The translations under genes were made by a program, and so were the position numbers. From NCBI GenBank assembly GCA_024691265.1, contig JAILNT010000405.1:1-10931 (forward strand): a stretch of DNA of 10,931 nt, given 5' to 3'. The stretch's first letter is position 1, and the number at the start of each line of letters is the position of its first letter. Source of the stretch: Treponema sp. (GTDB lineage: Bacteria > Spirochaetota > Spirochaetia > Treponematales > Treponemataceae). Shown here one piece after another: positions 1 to 5,989 of the stretch. The notes under the pieces were generated by a model. It made no database searches. It was not told the DNA's origin and worked only from the letters and a program-made list of their open reading frames with translations.

Positions 1-458
1 TGTTCTTGTATTGACGGTATTTTATTATACCATGAAATACTGGAATTCGCAGTAATTTTTGCTAAATCTGGCCAAGCATTAAAATCAAGGGAATTATATT
101 TTCCAATATCAATAATATGAGGTAATTCTGTTTCTTTAAAACATAATGCAGCACCAAGCTGTTTTACATTCTCATATTCATAAAATTTTAGGAGTGATAC
201 TAAAACATCATCAGGATTTGAATAATTTGAAAGAAGTTTTATATATTGATTAATAAATTTTTTTTCAGCATCAATTTCTATCTGATGAGCCAAAAGAACT
301 TCAGGAATAGTAGGAACTTCACTATCAAAAAGTAAAGACCATAACTCACTTAAAGTTTTTACTGAAAACAATTTAGATACATTAGGTCCTATAAAAGACC
401 TCGCCAGCATACCACTGGCTTTTGCATACACATAAGCAGCAGCTGCAGACTTATCCAT
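1..458 (-). CDS. V-type ATP synthase subunit C (AC39 family), N-terminal part, cut by window edge
   Basis: The reading frame is open from an ATG at 458 to the left edge of the window (152 complete codons, no stop), so only the N-terminal half is present. The start MDKSAAAAYVYAKASGML is typical of the vATP-synt_AC39 family (subunit C/d), which opens with a Y-x-Y-A-(K/R)-A helix. This subunit links the membrane K-ring to the central stalk of V/A-type ATPases. A GAGAGG ribosome binding site lies 7 bases before the ATG. The gene follows the small stalk subunit at 543-857 by 84 bases on the same strand, as expected in a V-ATPase operon whose remaining subunits would lie further left. The family call rests on the helical pattern and the neighbour and is fairly secure. 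The rest of the protein cannot be judged. Confidence 0.8.
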   Translation of the reverse strand, partial: MDKSAAAAYVYAKASGMLARSFIGPNVSKLFSVKTLSELWSLLFDSEVPTIPEVLLAHQIEIDAEKKFINQYIKLLSNYSNPDDVLVSLLKFYEYENVKQLGAALCFKETELPHIIDIGKYNSLDFNAWPDLAKITANSSISWYNKIPSIQE

Positions 459-542
459 TCTATCCTCTCAATAATATCAGTTTATAAAACAAGCAACATA
501 AAAATATAACTTGTAGAAAATAGTAAAATAAAACTAATAAAA

Positions 543-857
543 TTAATTAGTAGCAAACAGAAGAGAGTCTAACAACTTATTAAAAGAAGGAACATCTTTT
601 GTAGAAGCAGATATTTTATTTTTATAAGCCGTATAATCAGCATCATGCTTACTTGTAATTTCAGAGCTTTTTTCTTTATATTCAGATTCAAGCTTATCTA
701 TTAAAGCAGCATATTCTTTTTTATAGGCAGCATCAGCACGCGAACGAGCTTCGGCAGTTCTTTTATCAGCTTCAGTCTGTGCGTCAAGCAAAAGAGAAGC
801 TGCCTCATGTTCCAAATCAAGAAGATGCTCTATAACATCAATTTCTTTTTCCGCCAT
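543..857 (-). CDS. V-type ATPase peripheral-stalk coiled-coil subunit (G/H, NtpF/AhaH-like)
   Basis: A 104-residue, highly charged protein. Residues about 5-85 form one long predicted helix/coiled coil rich in Glu, Lys and Ala (for example IEHLLDLEHEAASLLLDAQ, then a run with EAD, EAR and RAD). This is the composition and length of the small stator-stalk subunit (called G, H or F in different systems), which pairs with subunit E to hold the catalytic head of V/A-ATPases. No membrane segment is present. The start is supported by AGGAGT five bases before the ATG. The next gene in transcription order is the subunit C fragment (1-458), which strengthens the call. An 89-base gap separates it from the ptsN-like gene, and I see no clear promoter there. 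Coiled-coil proteins are easy to misassign, so context carries much of the confidence. Confidence 0.72.
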   Translation of the reverse strand: MAEKEIDVIEHLLDLEHEAASLLLDAQTEADKRTAEARSRADAAYKKEYAALIDKLESEYKEKSSEITSKHDADYTAYKNKISASTKDVPSFNKLLDSLLFATN

Positions 858-946
858 AAAAACTCCTGCATGTTTATCTATTAAAGATTACATATTTACA
901 GATTAATACAAAACCTAATCAATATATAAAATAATTAAGTTCAAAA

Positions 947-1414
947 CTATTGATTCAAAGCAGCTTCAAAAGTACAGATTACATCATATACTTCCTGAGC
1001 CGAAGTCTTTTCTACAATTGTTTTCGAGAAAGCGGAGTTTTGTAAAACTTCTGAAAGAGTCTTAAGGACTTGAACATGACGCTCCCTATCATCAGGAGCA
1101 ATAATAAGCATAAAGACAAGATGAACGGGATTGTTATCTAAAGCTTCATAATCGATACCTTTACGGCTTATTCCAATAACACCCTGAATACCCTTTACAG
1201 ATTTACAAATACCATGAGGTACTGCTATTCCAGGAATAATACCTGTACTCATTTTAGCTTCTCTGTCTAAAAGGGCTTTTAAAGCTTCTTGTCTATCTAA
1301 CTGAGGCTGGACAGATACTGCCGACTCCACCATCTCTTCAAAAAGCTCATCTTTATCAGTGCTTTCCAAATCAACTATAATAGCTTTAGGAGTAAAAACC
1401 TGTCCAAGAATCAT
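947..1414 (-). CDS. ptsN: PTS EIIA-type phosphocarrier, nitrogen-regulatory (PtsN-like)
   Basis: A 155-residue single-domain protein of the PTS EIIA type-2 (mannitol/fructose/Ntr) family. The phosphorylatable histidine lies in the motif GIIPGIAVPHG at His67. An upstream DREAKMSTG and a downstream PVHLVFMLIIAPDD are also typical of the fold. In bacteria the PtsN branch acts mostly as a phosphorylation-state regulator rather than a sugar importer, and no EIIB or EIIC gene is adjacent here. I place the start at the ATG at 1414, because AGGTG lies six bases before it. The in-frame GTG three codons upstream (1423) has no ribosome binding site and forms part of that Shine-Dalgarno. The gene lies 149 bases after secG and 89 bases before the V-ATPase genes, all on the same strand, so readthrough is possible. 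Confidence 0.88.
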   Translation of the reverse strand: MILGQVFTPKAIIVDLESTDKDELFEEMVESAVSVQPQLDRQEALKALLDREAKMSTGIIPGIAVPHGICKSVKGIQGVIGISRKGIDYEALDNNPVHLVFMLIIAPDDRERHVQVLKTLSEVLQNSAFSKTIVEKTSAQEVYDVICTFEAALNQ

Positions 1415-1433
1415 TCTTTTCACCTCGCGTTCA

Positions 1434-1537
1434 ATTCCTGTGCTTTTTCGTAAAACAACCTATATAAACTATAATACAAGTTTTGTTATCTACAATCCTA
1501 TATCAATAAAAGATTAGGATTTTCAAAACACAGGAAT
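1434..1537 (-). repeat. Long-range inverted repeat and hairpin between secG and ptsN
   Basis: ATTCCTGTG/CACAGGAAT arms (1537-1529 and 1442-1434 on the minus strand) match over 9 bp. The match continues as TTTT/AAAA after a single bulged G, with about 77 bases between the arms. Inside lies a second, 7-bp hairpin AATCCTA/TAGGATT (1494-1500 with 1515-1521). The 3' arm ends about 20 bases before the ptsN start codon. The structure could act in a secG-ptsN readthrough transcript. No U-tract follows either hairpin, so neither looks like a terminator. Confidence 0.35.
1468..1495 (-). promoter_or_regulatory. Candidate sigma70-type promoter for the ptsN-like gene
   Basis: On the minus strand TTGTAG (1495-1490) is followed after 16 bases by TATAGT (1473-1468), about 50 bases upstream of the start codon. 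The region is AT-rich and the -35 match is only partial, so this is a weak call. Confidence 0.25.
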
Positions 1538-1563
1538 CGTTTTTTATATCTAAAAACTATAAA

Positions 1564-2055
1564 CTAGTTAGAGCTATTTTCTCCACCAGTAACATTAGTT
1601 TCTGTTTCTGTAACTGTAGATTCTGTTGAAGCAGATTCTGCAGATGTTTCTGATACACTAGCTTCAGAAGAACTTGTTTCAGCAGTTGGAGCTTCTGTCT
1701 CATTAGACTTCTGCCAGTAAGGAGTTTCTGACTTTTTATTTTCGCTATCTTCAGATGTTGTAGCTGCATCTGTTGTCTGCAACTGTTTAGCAGCATCTTC
1801 CAAGCTAGACTTTGGAGCAGTTCCCTTATGAACAAGTCCAAGAGCAAAAGCGAAAACAAAGAACAAAACTGTCAAAACGCCAGTTGTCTTTATTAAGACA
1901 TTAGAAGAACGAGAACCAAATGCTGCAGAATTTCCACCTCCGAGCATTCCACCCATTCCGTTGTTATCCTCATCTTGTACAACTACCATAAGAATCAAAA
2001 GAACACAAATAATAACAAAAGCTACAAGTAGGATACCACCAACTACACCACCCAT
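1564..2055 (-). CDS. secG: Preprotein translocase subunit SecG with long acidic Ser/Thr/Glu-rich tail
   Basis: A 163-residue membrane protein. Transmembrane helix 1 is at about residues 5-26 and ends in VVVQDED, the usual SecG helix end. The glycine-rich loop GMGGMLGGGNSAAFGSRS (residues 33-50) is the SecG signature. Helix 2 is at about 57-76. SecG is the small accessory subunit of the SecYEG export channel. Residues about 80-163 form a low-complexity tail rich in Ser, Thr, Glu and Ala that ordinary SecG proteins of 75-110 residues lack. The ATG at 2055 is chosen because GGAG lies six bases before it and the protein then begins just ahead of helix 1. Upstream ATGs at 2067 and 2100 lack a ribosome binding site, and the one at 2067 contains the Shine-Dalgarno. 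The gene has its own near-consensus promoter (2113-2141) and lies downstream of tpiA on the same strand, an order I recall from other treponemes. Confidence 0.9.
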   Translation of the reverse strand: MGGVVGGILLVAFVIICVLLILMVVVQDEDNNGMGGMLGGGNSAAFGSRSSNVLIKTTGVLTVLFFVFAFALGLVHKGTAPKSSLEDAAKQLQTTDAATTSEDSENKKSETPYWQKSNETEAPTAETSSSEASVSETSAESASTESTVTETETNVTGGENSSN

Positions 2056-2112
2056 TTTATTCTCCATGAGACCAGCTGATATTAGAGCTGGAAAAATCAA
2101 TTTTGTCTAACA

Positions 2113-2141
2113 ATCATACCCTAATATCCTTTCATAGTCAA
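2113..2141 (-). promoter_or_regulatory. secG promoter, sigma70-type
   Basis: Minus strand TTGACT (2141-2136), 17-base spacer, TATGAT (2118-2113). Both boxes match the consensus at five of six positions with ideal spacing. The expected start of transcription is near 2106, giving a 5' leader of about 50 bases. That leader contains a 6-bp hairpin CCAGCT/AGCTGG (about 2071-2090) before the ribosome binding site. Confidence 0.65.
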
Positions 2142-2178
2142 TAAATATAACACTAACTACATCTAGCATTATATTATG

Positions 2179-2207
2179 TATCAACTCCCCTTTAAGGGGA
2201 ATTGATA
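2179..2207 (-). repeat. Perfect RNA hairpin (14-bp stem) upstream of secG promoter
   Basis: On the minus strand the sequence folds as a nearly closed stem: TATCAATTCCCC on one side and GGGGAGTTGATA on the other, with a tiny loop between. At one position the minus strand gives a U-G pair, whereas the plus strand would give a C-A mismatch. This suggests the structure is selected as minus-strand RNA. No T-run follows, so it is not a standard terminator. It may protect a 3' end or take part in alternative pairing with 2212-2226. Confidence 0.5.
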
Positions 2208-2219
2208 TGTGGTTGATAT

Positions 2220-2259
2220 GGAGTTGTTACGTGATAGAAGAAGGATAGGTCACAACTCC
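2220..2259 (-). repeat. Hairpin whose loop is complementary to the small-RNA Shine-Dalgarno region
   Basis: The arms GGAGTTGT and ACAACTCC (2259-2252 and 2227-2220 on the minus strand) form a perfect 8-bp stem with a 24-base loop. The loop contains TCCTTCTTCT (2245-2236), the exact reverse complement of AGAAGAAGGA at 2341-2332 near the 5' end of the predicted small transcript. The stem can also be displaced, because GGAGTTG (2220-2226) has a second possible partner in CAACTCC (2183-2189). Confidence 0.45.
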
Positions 2260-2325
2260 GAACACAACACAATAAAAAAGGACAACAAATGGCGAGTCAC
2301 CGTTAGACAGATGGGTACTCAACAT
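2227..2325 (-). CDS. Possible 32-residue hydrophobic small protein (very tentative)
   Basis: An ATG at 2325, six bases after AAGGA, opens a 32-codon frame ending in TAA at 2227. The N-terminus is polar (MLSTHLSNGDS), the middle is hydrophobic (FVVLFYCVVFGVV, about residues 13-25), and the tail is TYPSSIT. Size and layout resemble the small membrane peptides of type I toxin systems. However, the start codon and part of the Shine-Dalgarno lie inside the stem of a strong terminator. Much of the hydrophobic stretch is coded by the terminator's T-run, which yields Phe, Leu and Val by default. It could be a regulated peptide, or just a chance frame over a structured RNA. Confidence 0.18.
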   Translation of the reverse strand: MLSTHLSNGDSPFVVLFYCVVFGVVTYPSSIT

Positions 2326-2334
2326 TTATTGTCC
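2271..2334 (-). terminator. Intrinsic terminator of the small RNA
   Basis: GGACAATAAATG (2334-2323) pairs with CATTTGTTGTCC (2291-2280) over 12 bp and is followed directly by TTTTTTATT (2279-2271). A second stem is nested inside. On the opposite strand the hairpin is not followed by a T-run, so it works in the minus direction. It would also stop readthrough from tpiA. Confidence 0.7.
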
Positions 2335-2344
2335 TTCTTCTTGT
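2271..2344 (-). ncRNA. Predicted small structured RNA (about 70 nt) between tpiA and secG
   Basis: A near-consensus promoter predicts initiation at about 2344, and an intrinsic terminator ends the transcript at about 2272. The predicted RNA has a purine-rich 5' end (ACAAGAAGAAGGA). It then forms a 12-bp outer stem (2334-2323 with 2291-2280, one U-G pair) that encloses an inner 7-bp stem GAGTACC/GGT(G)ACTC (2320-2314 with 2301-2294, one bulged G). The inner loop is about 12 bases and the RNA ends in a U-run. I do not recognise it as SRP RNA, 6S RNA, tmRNA, tRNA or a riboswitch known to me. It may act alone as a small RNA, or be the terminated form of a longer leader that continues through two more hairpins. 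Confidence 0.5.
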
Positions 2345-2349
2345 AAATA

Positions 2350-2378
2350 AATATAGTACAGATGAAATATTGTGTCAA
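2350..2378 (-). promoter_or_regulatory. Strong sigma70-type promoter of the small RNA
   Basis: Minus strand TTGACA (2378-2373, perfect -35), 17-base spacer, TATATT (2355-2350, five of six matches to the -10). Initiation is expected at A2344 or A2342. An inverted-repeat half-site covers the downstream part of the spacer and most of the -10 box. Confidence 0.65.
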
Positions 2379-2404
2379 CACTAAAACATATCATCTGTAC
2401 TATA
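2352..2404. promoter_or_regulatory. 14-bp perfect inverted repeat around the promoter: candidate operator
   Basis: TATAGTACAGATGA (2352-2365) and its exact reverse complement TCATCTGTACTATA (2391-2404) are separated by 25 bases. The -35 box (2373-2378) lies between the half-sites, and the -10 box overlaps the first. The half-site centres are 39 bp apart. This placement suits a transcription factor that blocks or bends the promoter. As RNA in a tpiA readthrough transcript it would form a 14-bp stem followed by UAUUUAUUU, so it could alternatively help terminate tpiA transcription. Confidence 0.55.
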
Positions 2405-2475
2405 ATATTTCATTATACTTTTCTATAGCTACCAAACTAAAATGTTAGTATTTAAAAATACTAGTATTTAGCTTG

Positions 2476-3225
2476 TTAGCACTCACAGATAGGAACAAAG
2501 GTTTCAGCCTTCAAAGCAGCTCCACCAATAAGACCACCGTCAATATCTGGCTGAGCAAGAAGATCCTTTGCATTAGCAGGCTTCATAGAACCACCATACT
2601 GAATTATAACTTCATCAGCAACTTTCTGGTTGTAAAGCTTTGCAATGTATCCACGAATAAACTTATGAATTGCTTCTGCATCTTCTGGAGTTGCAGTTTT
2701 ACCTGTTCCAATAGCCCAAACAGGTTCATAAGCAATTGTAACATTCTTCATCTGTTCTTCTGTTACACCAGCAAGGTCAGCTGAAAGCTGGAAGGCACAA
2801 ACCTGTTCAGCTTCACCAGCTTCACGCTCTGCAAGAAGTTCTCCGATACAAAGGTCAACTTCAAGTCCGGCATTCAATGCACGGCGTACCTTCTTATTGA
2901 TAAGCTCATCGCTTTCACCAATTTCATGACGACGTTCAGAATGTCCCAAAATAACACACTGGCAACCAATATCCTTCAACATTTCTGTTGAAACTTCACC
3001 GGTGTGGGCACCATTTGCTGTAGCTGCACAGTCCTGAGCTGCGAGAATGATATTAGAGCCTTTTACAACTTGTGCAACAGCATCAAGATATACAAAAGGT
3101 ACACCTATCATGAACTTGTTAGTCTTTCCCTTCAAGGCTTCTACAAGGTCTTTTGCAAGCTTTACAGCTTCAGCCTTGTTTGTGTTCATTTTCCAGTTAC
3201 CAGCAATATAATGTGTTCTAGACAT
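2476..3225 (-). CDS. tpiA: Triosephosphate isomerase
   Basis: A full-length 249-residue TIM-barrel enzyme that interconverts glyceraldehyde-3-phosphate and dihydroxyacetone phosphate in glycolysis, in the cytoplasm. Visible hallmarks are N10 and K12 in AGNWKMN, the catalytic His95 in VILGHSERR, the catalytic Glu167 in AYEPVWAIGTGKTATPE (including the flexible lid), and the phosphate-binding YGGSM at 210-214 with GGLIGGA near the end. The start is firm: AGGAGG lies five bases before the ATG. The gene follows the ABC binding-protein gene by 82 bases on the same strand with no clear terminator between, so it may be partly co-transcribed with it. secG follows 420 bases downstream. Confidence 0.98.
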   Translation of the reverse strand: MSRTHYIAGNWKMNTNKAEAVKLAKDLVEALKGKTNKFMIGVPFVYLDAVAQVVKGSNIILAAQDCAATANGAHTGEVSTEMLKDIGCQCVILGHSERRHEIGESDELINKKVRRALNAGLEVDLCIGELLAEREAGEAEQVCAFQLSADLAGVTEEQMKNVTIAYEPVWAIGTGKTATPEDAEAIHKFIRGYIAKLYNQKVADEVIIQYGGSMKPANAKDLLAQPDIDGGLIGGAALKAETFVPICEC

Positions 3226-3307
3226 TTAGTCCTCCTAAAAATATGCAACAATACAGCAACTATAGCATAGATTTACTTACTTCGCTATATTTTTTAGCAT
3301 TAAAACG

Positions 3308-4993
3308 TCACTTGGCACGAGAATTTGAAGGTAATTTTGTTGTCTTTCCTGCTTTGTAAGCTTCAAGTCTTTCGTCTATTATTTCCTGATAACCTGCAGC
3401 AAGATAATCTTTACTAAGTTTTGCATAAAGGTCTTCAAATTCTGAAGGATTACACTTTACAAGCTTTGTAAAATATTCCTGATACAAGCTGAATAATGGT
3501 GCATTGTATTCACTTTCAGCTTCGATAGAAACTGCAAATATAGGGTCTGTATAGTTACGACCTTCAGCAGCAGCTTTTTTTGTATCCTGGAATGCATTTA
3601 TCATATCTTGTGTGAAATCCTGTGGAAGGTTCTGAGGAGCGATAGCTTTTATAGAATCTTCTCCAGTTTTACGAGTTCTTGAAGCTGTTACAATACACCA
3701 CATATCAACATTGTTATTGTGGTTCATCATTTCAGGCTTACCAGTTCCTTCAAGATTAATCATTACAGGGTAACCATCATTTCCCATTGTGTAATTTATA
3801 CCTTCAATTCCATACTGAAGCTTGAAAAGAACATCACTCTGGCTCATCCATTCCATATACATCCATGCAGCTTTAAGCTGATCTGCTGTTGCAAAAGAAG
3901 AAAATCCTACTATCATTCCAAAAGGATTATCAGCTCTTCCCTGTACAGTTTTTACCAAGTCACCATCAACACTTGCAGTTCCTGAAGCAAGAGCAAGTTC
4001 AGCATCTGGATTATTCTTATAGAATGCATTTAGCCAGTCTACATTTGTATTCATGTAGCCGCCGAATGAGAATGTTTTTCCATTTATGAAATCTGTCTGT
4101 GCCTGAGAACCATCTAAGTCAAGCTCAAATTCCTTTGAAATATACCCCTTGTTATATTCAAAATTAACTCTTTTCAAATATTTCTTTGTAGGTTCCCATG
4201 TAAAACTTGGAGTTCCTAAAGATGAATGCATAGCCCATTCTTCTTCATTTACAGGGAAATTTCTGAAAGAGAAGTTCTGTACATATGGTGAATTTGGAAT
4301 AGAAAATCCTACTGGTGCCTGGTCTGTTAAACCTGCTGCTATGATTTTATCAAGTGCATCGCAATATTCTGTATAATTTGCTGGTGCATGGTCATAACCA
4401 ACTTTTCTAAGCCAGTCCATACGAACAAAAGTCCAGAAAGAATAACCAGAATTATAAAAAGGACGTTCAGAAAGAACAAAATAATCTTCTCCGTTTACTT
4501 TTGTATAATCCAGCTGATTATTATCTACCATCTTTTTATAATAAGTTGGAGCTATATGCTTAAAAGCTTCCAAGTCAATAACCTGCATAGCTCCGTCATT
4601 TGCCCACTGTGTTACTTTAGGATAGTCATATTCCATCAAAATTGTAGGAGTATCCTTAGCAGCAATAAGCATTGAATATTTTGTCATTACATCTGTTCTA
4701 GGAATTGCAATGTATTTTACTTCAATATTATACTTGTCACCAAATTCCTTTTGAACCCACTGTGTCCAGTAATTATTATCAACAGCAGGATATCCAGACT
4801 TTCCTCTATCGTATACAGGAACTGTAATAGTTACCTTTTCATCAAAAGCTTTCCAGCCTTCAATTCCCTCTGCACCAGTTAAATCAAATTTAGCTTTAGA
4901 ATCATCCGCCTTTTTAGTATCGCCACAAGATGTTAACAATCCAGTTAATACAAGAGCAGACGCAAACAAAGCACCAAACATTGTTTTCTTCAT
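3308..4993 (-). CDS. ABC transporter extracellular solute-binding lipoprotein (family 1, LplA-like)
   Basis: A 561-residue secreted binding protein. A lipoprotein signal peptide is clear: MKK, a hydrophobic stretch, then the lipobox LLTSC with the lipidated Cys23 followed by GDTKKADDSK. The mature part has the size and aromatic-rich composition of large family-1 binding proteins that partner LplB/LplC-type permeases and usually bind oligosaccharides. One such segment is KAAWMYMEWMSQSDVLF near residue 375. The true substrate cannot be read from the sequence. The ATG at 4993 is preceded by GGGAGA. It is the last gene of a three-gene operon, after both permeases, with 39 bases separating it from the second. 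tpiA follows. Confidence 0.9.
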   Translation of the reverse strand: MKKTMFGALFASALVLTGLLTSCGDTKKADDSKAKFDLTGAEGIEGWKAFDEKVTITVPVYDRGKSGYPAVDNNYWTQWVQKEFGDKYNIEVKYIAIPRTDVMTKYSMLIAAKDTPTILMEYDYPKVTQWANDGAMQVIDLEAFKHIAPTYYKKMVDNNQLDYTKVNGEDYFVLSERPFYNSGYSFWTFVRMDWLRKVGYDHAPANYTEYCDALDKIIAAGLTDQAPVGFSIPNSPYVQNFSFRNFPVNEEEWAMHSSLGTPSFTWEPTKKYLKRVNFEYNKGYISKEFELDLDGSQAQTDFINGKTFSFGGYMNTNVDWLNAFYKNNPDAELALASGTASVDGDLVKTVQGRADNPFGMIVGFSSFATADQLKAAWMYMEWMSQSDVLFKLQYGIEGINYTMGNDGYPVMINLEGTGKPEMMNHNNNVDMWCIVTASRTRKTGEDSIKAIAPQNLPQDFTQDMINAFQDTKKAAAEGRNYTDPIFAVSIEAESEYNAPLFSLYQEYFTKLVKCNPSEFEDLYAKLSKDYLAAGYQEIIDERLEAYKAGKTTKLPSNSRAK

Positions 4994-5032
4994 TTTATAT
5001 CTCCCAATATTGATATACTAAATAATTTTTTA

Positions 5033-5944
5033 TCAGCCTTTTACAGCTCCAACCATTACACCACGAACAAAATATTTTTGTACAAATGGATAAATACATA
5101 TAATAGGCAAAGTTGCAAACATAACTGCTGCTGCCTGTAAAACTTCTGGAGTTGTATCCGCTGCAGCAGCTTCAGATATTGAAACAGAAGAATCTGCAGA
5201 AGTAAGAACCATAAGGCTCAATAAATATTGAATAATATGCTTTCCCTTTGTGATTATGTAATATTTACTATCTTGAAAAGAATTCCATCTACCAACTGCA
5301 AGGAATAATGCAATGGTTGCAAGAATAGGTTTTGAAAGAGGAAGTACAATCTGTAACAAAATCTGTATATTGCTAGCTCCATCAAGATATGCTGATTCTT
5401 CAAGAGAATCTGGAATGCTGTTTTGAAAGAAATTCTTCATAATAAGGAAATTAAAAGGAGCAAATATCAAAGGAAGTATTAAAACCCACATATTATCCAA
5501 AAGATGAAGATTAGTCATAAGAAGATATTCTGGAATTAAACCGGCTCCAAAATACATTGTAAACATTATAATAAATGTTAAAACCGTTCTTCCACGAAGT
5601 CTTTTTCTTGATAGAGGATATGCTGCCATAACTGTAGTTGAAAGTCCTAAAATTGTAAAAAGACCGGTAACTAAAACAGAATAAAGCATAGAATGAACAA
5701 GCTGTCCATCACTGAATATAAGTCTATAAGCTTCAAGTGTAAATTCTTTTGGTAAAAGATATACTTGTTTTGCAAGAACCATATTATTACTACTTATAGA
5801 TTTTGAAAAAAGATGTAAAAATGGAACAATACAAGAAAGACAAAGAATAGTTATTATTATTACTATCAATGCGTCAATTATACGATTACTGAGCCTTCTA
5901 GATTCTGCAGAGCAACCTATGACAGCACTATTTTTTTCAGCCAT
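5033..5944 (-). CDS. ABC sugar-type transporter permease 2 (LplC/YtcP-like)
   Basis: A 303-residue inner-membrane permease with about six hydrophobic segments, the first at about residues 22-45. The EAA motif that docks the ATPase is at residues 182-202 (EESAYLDGASNIQILLQIVLP). The C-terminus ends VKYF-like, in QKYFVRGVMVGAVKG, a typical ending of the MalG/LplC branch. The family transports oligosaccharides and related compounds together with a second permease and a binding protein, both encoded next door. AAGGAG lies eight bases before the ATG. The gap to the first permease is 45 bases. Confidence 0.93.
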   Translation of the reverse strand: MAEKNSAVIGCSAESRRLSNRIIDALIVIIITILCLSCIVPFLHLFSKSISSNNMVLAKQVYLLPKEFTLEAYRLIFSDGQLVHSMLYSVLVTGLFTILGLSTTVMAAYPLSRKRLRGRTVLTFIIMFTMYFGAGLIPEYLLMTNLHLLDNMWVLILPLIFAPFNFLIMKNFFQNSIPDSLEESAYLDGASNIQILLQIVLPLSKPILATIALFLAVGRWNSFQDSKYYIITKGKHIIQYLLSLMVLTSADSSVSISEAAAADTTPEVLQAAAVMFATLPIICIYPFVQKYFVRGVMVGAVKG

Positions 5945-5989
5945 GTCAAAAACTCCTTTTTTTTGATTAAAAATCAGAATAATAATTTT

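Noticed and set aside
858..946. Promoter for the V-ATPase genes (TTGATT with downstream TAAATA)
   Set aside because: Spacing and -10 match are poor in a very AT-rich stretch, so it is indistinguishable from background.
1557..1859. 100-codon open frame overlapping secG in another frame on the minus strand
   Set aside because: It is a shadow of the Ser/Thr/Glu-rich tail of secG, is Leu/Gln/Lys repetitive, and has no ribosome binding site or family resemblance.
2446..2469. AT-rich palindromes just after tpiA (TAGTATTT/AAATACTA and AAATACTAGTATTT), considered as a tpiA terminator
   Set aside because: The stems hold almost no GC pairs and no T-run follows on the minus strand, so termination there is doubtful.
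3226..3307. Promoter or terminator between the binding-protein gene and tpiA (ATAGC/GCTAT repeat)
   Set aside because: The stem is only about 6 bp with no T-run, and no paired -35/-10 boxes are convincing.
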